Positions 1 to 6,888 of a stretch of 10,267 bases of DNA are shown here, piece by piece (the first letter of the stretch is position 1; each line of letters starts with the position of its first letter). The notes beneath the pieces are model-generated. The model saw only the letters and a program-made list of their open reading frames with translations, was not told where the DNA came from and searched no databases. Source of the stretch: an uncultured Bacilli bacterium (GTDB lineage: Bacteria; Bacillota_I; Bacilli_A; RF39; UBA660); the NCBI GenBank assembly GCA_947624075.1, contig CANQIM010000030.1, forward strand, positions 1 to 10,267, read 5' to 3'. Both the position numbers and the translations under genes were made by a program.

Positions 1-22
1 TTTATTTATTAAGAGGTACAAT

Positions 23-1546
23 ATGAAAGAAATATTTATAAATGATTATAATTTACAAAAAGAAGATTTAGATTTTTCTGTTACAAGAGTAAAAGCTTTT
101 ATAGTTAATTCTAAGGAAGAAATTTTATTAGCTGAAAATAATAATACATATCAGTTTCCAGGCGGTCATTTAGATGATAATGAGACCTTAGAAAACTGTC
201 TTCAAAGGGAAATCAAAGAAGAAACAGGCATTAACATTAAAGTAGAAAGTGAGCCTTTCTTGAAGATTACAACATATTGTAAAGACTATTTTGATACTGG
301 TAAAAATGTTGAATCTAATATATATTATTACAAAATTTTTACTGATGATTTGCCTAATTTTTCTGAGACACACTATGACGATTTAGAAATTCAAACTGAT
401 TTTAATCTTTGTTATATTCGTCTAAAAGATTTAGCTGATTTCTTAGAAACTACCCAAAAAACAGGTACGACAAATAAAAATATTGCTCGAGAGATGCTTT
501 ATGCTTTAGAAGAATATAATAAAGTAGGTGTTGAAAAAATGCAAATTCTTGTTACTGGTGGCTTAGGCTATATTGGAAGTCACACTTGTGTTGAACTATT
601 AAATGCTAATTATGATGTAGTTGTTATTGACAATTTATCTAACTCTAAAAGAGATGTCATTGCTAAAATCAAAGAAATTACACATAAAGATATTACCTTT
701 TATGAGGAAGATGTTTGTAATGAAGAAGCTCTAGATAAAATTTTTAGTAAGGAACATATTTCTGCAGTAATTCATTTTTCAGCCTATAAAGCTGTAGGAG
801 AATCGGTAGAAAAGCCATTAATGTATTATGAAAATAATCTAATTTCTACAATAAAACTATTAAAAGTAATGAAAAAACATAATTGCAAAAGAATTGTTTT
901 CTCATCAAGTGCCACTGTTTATGGCTCACCAAAGTCATTACCAATAAAAGAAGATTTCCCACTTTCTACAACTAATCCTTATGGTACAACGAAATTAATG
1001 ATTGAACAAATCTTAAAAGATATTCACCTAGCTGATGCTGATTTTTCAATTACTATTTTGAGATATTTTAATCCAATAGGTGCTCATCCATCAGGACTAA
1101 TAGGGGAAGATCCTCAAGGTATACCTAATAATTTAATGCCTTACATTGTAAGAGTTGCAACCAAAAAACTAGAAATTTTAAGTATTTATGGTGATGATTA
1201 TGACACGATTGATGGCACAGGTGTTAGAGATTATATTCATGTTGTTGACTTAGCTAAAGGTCATTTAAAAGCTATTGAAAAAATATTAAATGACAAGGGC
1301 TTATTTATTTATAATTTAGGAACAGGAAATGGTTATAGTGTTTTACAATTAGTTAATACTTTTAAAAAAGTAAACAACGTTGATGTACCTTATAAAATAG
1401 TAAATAGACGTCCTGGTGATATAGCAAGTTGCTATGCTGATGCAACAAAGGCTATGGATGAGTTAGGTTGGAAAGCAACCTTAGGAATTGAGCAAATGTG
1501 TAAAGACTCATACAACTATATAAAAAAGCAAGAAAGTGATACGTAA
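23..1546 (+). CDS. galE: Nudix hydrolase / UDP-glucose 4-epimerase (GalE) fusion protein
   Basis: The 507-residue product has two complete domains. Residues ~18-165 are a Nudix hydrolase with a full Nudix box at 48-70 (G48, E54, R62-E63, E66-E67, G69), the Mg2+-binding motif of enzymes that cleave nucleoside diphosphates linked to another group. Residues 173-507 (335 aa, close to the usual GalE length of ~338) are a short-chain dehydrogenase-type UDP-glucose 4-epimerase. They show the NAD-binding TGGLGYIG at 178-185, the SSSATVYG segment with S296, and the catalytic Y320-x3-K324. GalE interconverts UDP-glucose and UDP-galactose for Leloir metabolism and surface glycans, in the cytoplasm. AAGAGGT at 11-17 supports the ATG at 23. 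M173 (ATG at 539) is preceded by AGGTG at 526-530, so a free epimerase could also be made. A Nudix-GalE fusion is unusual; the Nudix substrate is not evident. The epimerase call is strong. Confidence 0.93.
   Translation: MKEIFINDYNLQKEDLDFSVTRVKAFIVNSKEEILLAENNNTYQFPGGHLDDNETLENCLQREIKEETGINIKVESEPFLKITTYCKDYFDTGKNVESNIYYYKIFTDDLPNFSETHYDDLEIQTDFNLCYIRLKDLADFLETTQKTGTTNKNIAREMLYALEEYNKVGVEKMQILVTGGLGYIGSHTCVELLNANYDVVVIDNLSNSKRDVIAKIKEITHKDITFYEEDVCNEEALDKIFSKEHISAVIHFSAYKAVGESVEKPLMYYENNLISTIKLLKVMKKHNCKRIVFSSSATVYGSPKSLPIKEDFPLSTTNPYGTTKLMIEQILKDIHLADADFSITILRYFNPIGAHPSGLIGEDPQGIPNNLMPYIVRVATKKLEILSIYGDDYDTIDGTGVRDYIHVVDLAKGHLKAIEKILNDKGLFIYNLGTGNGYSVLQLVNTFKKVNNVDVPYKIVNRRPGDIASCYADATKAMDELGWKATLGIEQMCKDSYNYIKKQESDT
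526..541 (+). promoter_or_regulatory. Possible internal ribosome binding site and start for stand-alone GalE
   Basis: AGGTG at 526-530 lies 8 nt before an in-frame ATG at 539. That ATG is exactly where a canonical GalE begins (MQILVTGG). The site may be a leftover of an ancestral gene boundary, or it may still allow the epimerase to be translated alone. This is inference from spacing and domain boundary only. Confidence 0.4.
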
Positions 1547-1559
1547 ATTATCACTTTTT
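1533..1559 (+). terminator. Intrinsic terminator of the Nudix-GalE gene
   Basis: A perfect 9-bp stem pairs 1533-1541 with 1549-1557 around a 7-nt loop, and a five-T run follows (1555-1559). The TAA stop codon (1544-1546) sits in the loop, so the last codons double as terminator. The stem is AT-rich, so strength is probably moderate. Confidence 0.7.
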
Positions 1560-1583
1560 CTAATTCAAAAAATATGCTATAAT
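1555..1583 (+). promoter_or_regulatory. Extended -10 promoter for the ABC transporter operon
   Basis: TGCTATAAT (TATAAT at 1578-1583, with TG at 1575-1576) lies 23 nt before the ribosome binding site of the ATPase gene. The -35 region 17 nt upstream falls in the T-tract of the preceding terminator and matches TTGACA poorly, as is common for extended -10 promoters. Confidence 0.6.
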
Positions 1584-1606
1584 ATGCCAAGAAGGAAGTG
1601 ATTAGC

Positions 1607-2311
1607 TTGAAATTAGAAGTAATTAATCTTTCAAAAAGCTATGCTGACAATAAAGTCTTAAATGGAATTGATTTTACTTTTGAAAGTGGTAAAATATATG
1701 GCCTTATTGGTCGCAATGGAGCAGGGAAAACAACTTTTTTTAATGCTCTAAATGAAGATATCGATATCGATAGTGGCTATTTCTATTTAGAAGATGAATA
1801 TGGCAGAAATCCCCTTGATGTTAAAGATATTGGCTATGTAATTTCTACACCAGTTGTTCCAGAATTCCTAACTGCTAAAGAGTTTCTAACTTTCTTTATT
1901 GAGATAAACAAAGAAAAAATTGAAAATACTGATATTGATTATTATTTTAATCTTGTTCAAATAGCTAAAGAAGACCAAGATAAACTTTTAAGAGATTTTT
2001 CTCATGGTATGAAAAATAAAATGCAAATTTTAATTAATATTATTAGTAATCCTAAAGTTATTCTTCTAGATGAACCATTAACTTCTCTTGATATTGTTGT
2101 TCAAGAGGAGATGAAAAAGCTTTTCAAAAAATTAAAAAAAGACCATATCATTATTTTTTCAACCCATATATTAGAGCTTGCTATGGACCTATGTGATGAG
2201 ATAGTTATATTAAATCATAAAAAGTTAGAACAAATTTCTAAAGATAATTTAAATACGAAGAAGTATAAAGACAAAATAATCAGTGCCCTAAAGGATGAGA
2301 AAAATGCTTAA
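1607..2311 (+). CDS. ABC transporter ATP-binding protein
   Basis: This is the cytoplasmic ATPase that would power the membrane protein encoded next to it. With the TTG start at 1607 the protein has 234 residues. It shows Walker A GRNGAGKTT (35-43), a signature in the FSHGMKNK form (131-138), Walker B VILLDEP (151-157) and a STH switch with H177. The SHGM-type signature and single short domain resemble exporter ATPases of the lantibiotic-immunity and multidrug type, so export is more likely than nutrient uptake; the substrate is unknown. An in-frame GTG at 1598 is possible. TTG is preferred because AAGGAAGTG (1592-1600) sits 6 nt upstream of it and the protein then begins MKLEVINLSKSY, as usual for the family. 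Its end overlaps the next gene. Confidence 0.9.
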   Translation: MKLEVINLSKSYADNKVLNGIDFTFESGKIYGLIGRNGAGKTTFFNALNEDIDIDSGYFYLEDEYGRNPLDVKDIGYVISTPVVPEFLTAKEFLTFFIEINKEKIENTDIDYYFNLVQIAKEDQDKLLRDFSHGMKNKMQILINIISNPKVILLDEPLTSLDIVVQEEMKKLFKKLKKDHIIIFSTHILELAMDLCDEIVILNHKKLEQISKDNLNTKKYKDKIISALKDEKNA

Positions 2312-3872
2312 TACTTTAAAAATGTCTTTAAAAATAGATGATGTCTATTCTCTAAATGCTTTTATTTATAATTTAAGAAAATTACCAGTTCTAAAAGATT
2401 TAATAACTACTGATATTTATAAAAGTAAAAGTCTAAAAAATGTAATTCATTTTTTTGCCATTATTTATCGTATCTTAAAAGCCATTTTTTTACGACTTCT
2501 TTATTTTTTAACTATCTTCTTCTGTGCCTGCCTTTTAAATGAAAATAATTTTTCTAAAACCTTCATTCATATCTATTTTATCTTTACAATAATTGGCTTT
2601 TTTATTAATAATAAACTCCTAGTAACTAGTCGTAAAAAGTATTTTTCAATCATCATTTTCCAAATGAATGCTAAAAAGTTCATGGAAAGTCTTTTATGTT
2701 CTGCTTTTTTTAAAAATCTGTTTCTAAATTCTCTATCTCTTCTAATTTTTAATACTTTTCTACATATTTCTTTATCTTCAATAATTATTTTAATACTTTT
2801 ACCTATAATTTTAAGAATTACAGGGGAAGCTCTTAACATCTTATTTTATAAGAAATATTCATATGTTTGGTTAAATAATTATTTTCTTTACTTTACAATT
2901 TTAATTTTTCTTCTTTTACTTTGTTTATTGCCAATTAAAAATATTTTTGTAACTAGTAAAATACTTAATGTTTCATTATTAATTGCCATAATATTTTCCC
3001 CTATATCTTTAATTTATCTTTTAAAAATAAAAGACTATAAATTATTATATAAGAAACTAAATACTAAAAATCTTGCCATGAATCAAGAAAACGCTTCTGC
3101 TTATTCTAGACAACAAATGGTTGAAGTAAAAAATAAAGATATAAATATTTCTAGTAAGAAAATCAAAAATAAAAAAGGCTATGATTTATTTAATACTATC
3201 TTCTTTGAACGTCATAAGGAAATACTCTTACGTAGTGCCAAGAAATATGCAGTTTTACTAGCTGTCATATATGTAGTTATAGTAATATTAATTTATAATA
3301 ACCCTGCAGTTTTTTCTGCTACGAAGAAATTTTTAACTAATAACCTCGGTTATTTTGTAATAATAATGTATTTTATCAATAGGGGAGCTATCGTTACCCA
3401 AGCCATGTTTTTTAATTGTGACCATGCTATGTTACGTTATAATTTTTACCGTGAACCTCAAGTTTTACTTAATTTATTTAAAAAAAGACTTATAACACTT
3501 ATAAAAGTAAATTTATTACCTGCCTTTGTAATTGTCCTAGGTAATAGTTTCTTGCTTTATTTTACTAAACAAGTAAATATTTCTATGTATATAATGTTAG
3601 CTTTATATATTATCTCTTTAAGTATCTTTTTCTCAATTCATTATTTAGTTATTTACTACTTATTACAACCCTTCAATAGTGAAATGCAATTAAAAAAAGT
3701 AAGTTATTCTCTTGTATCAATTCTTACCTATGTAGTTTGTTATTTTGCAACCGATATTACTCTAAATTATTTTAATTTTTCCCTATTAGGAATTCTATTT
3801 ACAATTACATATAGTTTAATCTCTCTTTACTTAGTATATAAATTTAGTCCTAGGACTTTTAAGATTAATTAG
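2304..3872 (+). CDS. ABC transporter membrane subunit (putative exporter permease)
   Basis: This 522-residue, strongly hydrophobic protein has roughly 10-12 membrane segments in two clusters (about residues 55-245 and 305-515). A ~55-residue hydrophilic, Lys/Asn-rich loop separates them (around 250-305). The first ~50 residues are amphipathic and probably cytoplasmic. It overlaps the ATPase gene by 8 nt, which points to translational coupling and to it being that ATPase's permease. I chose ATG 2304 because AAGGA (2291-2295) lies 8 nt upstream; an ATG at 2295 directly abuts that sequence and is less likely. No known permease motif identifies a substrate, and the protein is longer than typical six-helix ABC-2 permeases, so two fused halves are possible. 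Assignment rests mainly on operon context. Confidence 0.8.
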   Translation: MLNTLKMSLKIDDVYSLNAFIYNLRKLPVLKDLITTDIYKSKSLKNVIHFFAIIYRILKAIFLRLLYFLTIFFCACLLNENNFSKTFIHIYFIFTIIGFFINNKLLVTSRKKYFSIIIFQMNAKKFMESLLCSAFFKNLFLNSLSLLIFNTFLHISLSSIIILILLPIILRITGEALNILFYKKYSYVWLNNYFLYFTILIFLLLLCLLPIKNIFVTSKILNVSLLIAIIFSPISLIYLLKIKDYKLLYKKLNTKNLAMNQENASAYSRQQMVEVKNKDINISSKKIKNKKGYDLFNTIFFERHKEILLRSAKKYAVLLAVIYVVIVILIYNNPAVFSATKKFLTNNLGYFVIIMYFINRGAIVTQAMFFNCDHAMLRYNFYREPQVLLNLFKKRLITLIKVNLLPAFVIVLGNSFLLYFTKQVNISMYIMLALYIISLSIFFSIHYLVIYYLLQPFNSEMQLKKVSYSLVSILTYVVCYFATDITLNYFNFSLLGILFTITYSLISLYLVYKFSPRTFKIN

Positions 3873-3989
3873 AAAAATAAGTTAATTTCCTAAAAAACTT
3901 CTATAAACTTTATCAAAAAAGGTCTTTTAAGCAAAAATAATTAATATAATTTATTATTACTCATAATTAAAATTGACTTTCGACATAGT

Positions 3990-4018
3990 TTGACTTTGAA
4001 TATAAAAAATGATAAAAT
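3990..4018 (+). promoter_or_regulatory. Promoter of the glucosaminidase-like gene
   Basis: TTGACT (3990-3995) and TAAAAT (4013-4018) are separated by exactly 17 nt, and TG at 4010-4011 extends the -10. A second TTGACTTT lies 17 nt upstream (3973-3980), giving a short direct repeat that could be a second -35 or an activator site. Confidence 0.7.
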
Positions 4019-4050
4019 GACAATATCACTAATTTTTAAGAGGTGAACAA

Positions 4051-4752
4051 ATGAGAAGATTAAAAATAACTGCTGCATTGATTTTTGTAGTAGGTGTTTT
4101 ACTCCTATCAGCTGGTATAGCTTTATATAGTGAAGAGTCTATAGAGAAAATAAGTTCAACTAAAATTGGAGAAATAAATACTAAAAATATTTCTGCTAGT
4201 GCAAGTATGGCTTTTAAAAATAATGATAACTCTAGTTCAACAAAAGAAGATAGTCATAATTCATCAAATAATATTCTAACAGAGATAAACATGAAAACAT
4301 CTAAAGCTTCAGTTATAATTCCACCACGTGTTGAAGTTTTTGATAGTCTAACTATGGAAGAATTAGCAGAAAAACTAAATCGTAATCTAGGAAATGATTA
4401 TATTGCTGGTAAAGGTTATTTAATTGCTACTGAATGTTTGGCTAGAGGCGTAGATCCATATATTGCTGTTGCCATCATGCTACATGAAACCGGCTGTAAA
4501 TCAACATGCTCTTCATTAGCAAGAACATGTAACAATGTCGGCGGTCAAAAAGGCTCACCAGGTTGTAACGGGGGAAGCTATAAAGCTTTTGCTACCTTGG
4601 ATGAGGGAATAATAGGTTTTATCAGCAATTTAGAAAATAATTATTTTAAAGTTGGTTTAACTACAATTGATACTATCGGACCACGCTATGCTGAAAGTAC
4701 AACATGGCCTCAAAAAATTCATTGGTATGTAGACCAAATAAGAGCAAGCTAA
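4051..4752 (+). CDS. Membrane-anchored glucosaminidase-type cell wall hydrolase
   Basis: This 233-residue protein has an N-terminal hydrophobic anchor or signal (about 6-26) after Arg/Lys residues. A low-complexity Ser/Asn-rich stalk follows (~35-95), then a C-terminal lysozyme-like domain (~100-233). That domain resembles the Glucosaminidase family, which cleaves peptidoglycan glycan strands. The features seen are AIMLHETG with candidate catalytic E146, NNVGG (161-165), and the PRYAES...W region (211-219) that normally completes the fold. Four cysteines (C149, C153, C160, C172) crowd the active-site loop, which is unusual and suggests extracellular disulfides. AGAGGTG about 5 nt upstream supports the ATG. 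The gene stands alone between its own promoter and terminator. The wall-hydrolase role is inferred from the family; exact bond specificity is uncertain. Confidence 0.82.
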   Translation: MRRLKITAALIFVVGVLLLSAGIALYSEESIEKISSTKIGEINTKNISASASMAFKNNDNSSSTKEDSHNSSNNILTEINMKTSKASVIIPPRVEVFDSLTMEELAEKLNRNLGNDYIAGKGYLIATECLARGVDPYIAVAIMLHETGCKSTCSSLARTCNNVGGQKGSPGCNGGSYKAFATLDEGIIGFISNLENNYFKVGLTTIDTIGPRYAESTTWPQKIHWYVDQIRAS

Positions 4753-4779
4753 AAGGGCAATATTAAATGTCCTTTTTTT
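4751..4779 (+). terminator. Intrinsic terminator of the glucosaminidase-like gene
   Basis: The stem pairs 4751-4759 with 4768-4776, nine pairs with one G-U, around an 8-nt loop and followed by a seven-T run (4773-4779). It starts inside the stop codon of the gene. Confidence 0.85.
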
Positions 4780-4806
4780 GACAAATTGACTACTTTATGC
4801 TAAAAT
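4778..4806 (+). promoter_or_regulatory. Strong promoter of the metallopeptidase gene
   Basis: TTGACA (4778-4783), a 17-nt spacer, then TGC-TAAAAT (-10 at 4801-4806). The -35 begins within the T-tract of the preceding terminator, so termination and initiation signals are directly abutted. Confidence 0.8.
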
Positions 4807-4836
4807 AACAGCTTAATTAGAAAAGGAGGGGTTAGG

Positions 4837-6105
4837 TTGCTAAATTTTTTCAAGTTAAAACATAAAGATGATTTACTAGAACAAACTCCTGAAGTAGTCG
4901 AAAAATTGTCTATTGATGAATTATATCAATTAATAGATGAAATAAAAAAAGATGAAGAAGAGTATGTTAAAATAGTTCAAGAAAGAAAAGAAAAAAGAAT
5001 TAAACAAAATGAACAAAGGAATTTAATATTACTTCAACGTCTACCTTATTACCTTACTTTTTTAGCCGTTGCCACTTTTTTAATTAATATAACTTCTAAA
5101 AAAAATCCTTTTAAAAATTCTGAATTAATAATGTCTAAAGCGGAACAAGATAAAATTATAGATGAATTAGAAAAAAAATTAAACATCCACATATCCGCTG
5201 AAGATAGTGAAAATTACATTCTTCTAAACTCCATATTTAATAATAAAAATCTAACCGAACAGCAGAAACTTGAAACCTTCAATCTCCTGCCACTTTTAGC
5301 TGATAATGATTATATCAACAAAGAATCTTTCTATAATACTTTACAAAATTTAGAAATCGAATACATTGAACGCCCTGACTTTTTAAAAGATACCGTTACA
5401 GGAACTTATTTTTTTCCTCTTCACAATATTAGTATTTATGTAGCTGAAGAAGATGATGAAAATGATGAGATATTAAATCATGAAAAAATCCACAGTCTTT
5501 ATACAAATATAAAAAATTTTACTATGCCTCATTTTCTTTGTGAAGGAATGACAGAGCTTTTAAAAAATGAATATTTCAGTGACCATCCTTTTACTGAATT
5601 ACGTAGTTATCTATACGAAACTACTCTAGTTAAACTAATATGTGAGTTAGTGGGTTCAGATACTGTTTTAGAATCATATACAACAGGAAATGTAAATATA
5701 ATATATGATAAATTAGATTCTATTTATGGCTCTCCTGGAGATTCTGAAGCAATAATATCAAAAATAGATGAAATTTTAGATAAATATTATGATTTTGATT
5801 ATTCTTTTTCTAAAGAAGAACTTAAAAGCTTAATAATAAAATTAGAAAGATATTTTATAAAAGATGAAACCGAAAAATTAGATGGTTTAACACCATATGG
5901 TTATCTTCTTTATGACAATAGAATTATAAACAATGCTTTTTACTATTATGAAAATCTTCTTTTAACTTCTACTTGTGATAATCGCTTTACTGAATATACT
6001 AATTACTTAGATGATGTTGGTATTTTAAAAAAGGCCTACTTTTCTGAAGAACTAAAAAAATCTTTATTAGAAAATGATAAAGTTTTTGTTAAAAAATCTA
6101 ATTAA
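4837..6105 (+). CDS. Membrane-anchored HExxH zinc metallopeptidase (gluzincin-like)
   Basis: The 422-residue protein starts at TTG 4837, with AAGGAGG (4823-4829) 7 nt upstream. Residues 1-64 are highly charged and probably form a cytoplasmic coiled coil (Lys/Glu-rich, ~25-62). One membrane helix follows at ~66-86. The rest is a large soluble region, probably outside by the positive-inside rule. H215-E-K-I-H219 is a zinc-binding HExxH motif inside a helix. E236 in CEGMTE lies 16 residues after H219, matching the EG(x)A glutamate that is the third zinc ligand in gluzincins of the M1/MA type. The catalytic set therefore looks complete. I recognise no named family beyond this. Substrate and role are unknown; membrane location suggests surface protein processing or turnover. 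No convincing terminator follows. Confidence 0.7.
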   Translation: MLNFFKLKHKDDLLEQTPEVVEKLSIDELYQLIDEIKKDEEEYVKIVQERKEKRIKQNEQRNLILLQRLPYYLTFLAVATFLINITSKKNPFKNSELIMSKAEQDKIIDELEKKLNIHISAEDSENYILLNSIFNNKNLTEQQKLETFNLLPLLADNDYINKESFYNTLQNLEIEYIERPDFLKDTVTGTYFFPLHNISIYVAEEDDENDEILNHEKIHSLYTNIKNFTMPHFLCEGMTELLKNEYFSDHPFTELRSYLYETTLVKLICELVGSDTVLESYTTGNVNIIYDKLDSIYGSPGDSEAIISKIDEILDKYYDFDYSFSKEELKSLIIKLERYFIKDETEKLDGLTPYGYLLYDNRIINNAFYYYENLLLTSTCDNRFTEYTNYLDDVGILKKAYFSEELKKSLLENDKVFVKKSN

Positions 6106-6168
6106 CTACTAAAAAAAATATTTTTAGAATATAATATATTTAGGTGATTTTATAGTCTTATTTTTAAG

Positions 6169-6182
6169 TGTCAAATTTGACA
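6169..6182 (+). promoter_or_regulatory. Palindrome over the -35 box of the large RNA gene
   Basis: TGTCAAATTTGACA is a perfect 14-bp palindrome whose last six bases are the -35 TTGACA. It could be an operator for a dimeric regulator controlling the RNA. It may also be chance symmetry built around the TTGACA box. Confidence 0.35.
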
Positions 6183-6205
6183 TTTTCCTTAAAATATGCT
6201 ATAAT
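6177..6205 (+). promoter_or_regulatory. Consensus promoter of the large structured RNA
   Basis: TTGACA (6177-6182), a 17-nt spacer and TATAAT (6200-6205) match sigma-A consensus at all twelve positions, with an extended TG at 6197-6198. It is the best promoter in the window and predicts a start near 6210-6213 and abundant transcription, as expected for a structural RNA. Confidence 0.88.
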
Positions 6206-6211
6206 TTTAAC

Positions 6212-6840
6212 TGTAATTGATGGCACACTATTCTAGTCAATTACTTTACTAGGAAGACGAGATTAAAAAATCGTTAAAGGGCATATCTGTGAAACCTTTG
6301 GTGTCTGCTTCTTACGCCCAGTTTGGGGTGGATGCTGGAGATGAAGGTAATGGGCGACCGTAATGGCATACGATAATCGACCCACTATCTGTGGAGACCT
6401 ATTCTTGTAACAAGCCTATACGTATCTTCTACTGACGGACTTGTTACGACTTAGGATTAAACCTGCAATGTGGCGAAAGTTATGTGCAGTGTAGCTTGTC
6501 TTGAGTGAAAGTCTTGGGATAAATGATCTTGCTTATTATAGGAGGCCGACTATAATTAAGTATTGCATTTTGAAATCACTTTTGCAAAAAAGAACTAATA
6601 GTAAAGAAATTGGGGAGGAAATCTTCTAGAGTGTTTTCATTATAGGATTGCAGTGGGCACTAAGTGGTAATCAAGTCGTATGTTTGGCGACGACATATTA
6701 ATTCTTTTAAAGGGGAACCGCAATTTTGGTAACGAAATTGTAAGAATTAGGGAAATCCTACTTGACCTAAGGCTCAAAGTTTACTATAGTGAAAGCCAAG
6801 CAATTAATGAGTTTTAAAGTAGTTTTGGTAACTACTTTTT
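6212..6840 (+). ncRNA. ole: OLE RNA (ornate, large, extremophilic RNA), ~630 nt
   Basis: The stretch from 6106 to 6888 has no credible reading frame but is richer in G and C than the neighbouring spacers and full of paired segments. Seen directly: an 8-bp perfect stem 6407-6414/6440-6447 inside a CCTA/TAGG stem (6398-6401/6452-6455); a hairpin at 6463-6489 capped by a GAAA tetraloop; a 7-bp stem 6535-6541/6550-6556; and nested stems 6700-6706/6742-6748 and 6721-6726/6735-6740. The 5' UAAUUG (6214-6219) can pair with 6801-6806 to close the molecule. Length (~610 nt in described members) and position directly upstream of an OapA-like gene are the known hallmarks of OLE RNA, which forms a membrane-bound RNP with OapA. 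Reported phenotypes in Bacillus halodurans are alcohol, cold and Mg2+ sensitivity. Identification is by context and shape; another large ornate RNA class remains possible. Confidence 0.78.
6816..6840 (+). terminator. Intrinsic terminator at the 3' end of the large RNA
   Basis: A perfect 9-bp stem pairs 6816-6824 with 6830-6838 around the loop TTGGT, followed by T residues (6836-6840, then CTTTG). It defines the RNA 3' end and separates the RNA from the downstream membrane protein gene. Confidence 0.82.
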
Positions 6841-6842
6841 CT

Positions 6843-6871
6843 TTGTCTTTTTAAGAAGGCTTTGTTATAAT
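6843..6871 (+). promoter_or_regulatory. Promoter of the OapA-like gene
   Basis: TTGTCT (6843-6848), a 17-nt spacer and TGT-TATAAT (-10 at 6866-6871). A start 6-8 nt downstream (6877-6879) would leave only ~10-12 nt of leader, with the AGGTG ribosome binding site at the very 5' end. Confidence 0.65.
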
Positions 6872-6888
6872 AAATATAGGTGAAAATA

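Noticed and set aside
188..373. Antisense open frame inside the Nudix domain
   Set aside because: It lies wholly opposite a conserved domain, has no ribosome binding site and its product is not protein-like.
2573..2839. Antisense open frame inside the ABC membrane subunit gene
   Set aside because: It mirrors a hydrophobic coding region with biased codons; no start signals were seen.
3846..3857. Perfect 12-bp palindrome AGTCCTAGGACT near the end of the membrane subunit gene, followed by T residues
   Set aside because: As a hairpin it gives only four pairs and lies inside coding sequence; too weak to call a terminator.
6109..6127. Hairpin CTAAAAA/TTTTTAG after the metallopeptidase gene
   Set aside because: The stem is almost all A-T and no T-tract follows, so it is not convincing as a terminator.
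6130..6135. TATAAT upstream of the large RNA
   Set aside because: No suitable -35 at 16-18 nt, and a far better promoter lies at 6177-6205.
6212..6840. RNase P RNA, tmRNA, SRP RNA or a self-splicing intron as the identity of the large RNA
   Set aside because: The length is wrong for the housekeeping RNAs and I do not see their hallmark segments. No group II domain V-like hairpin or intron-encoded protein is present, and the region has its own promoter and terminator.
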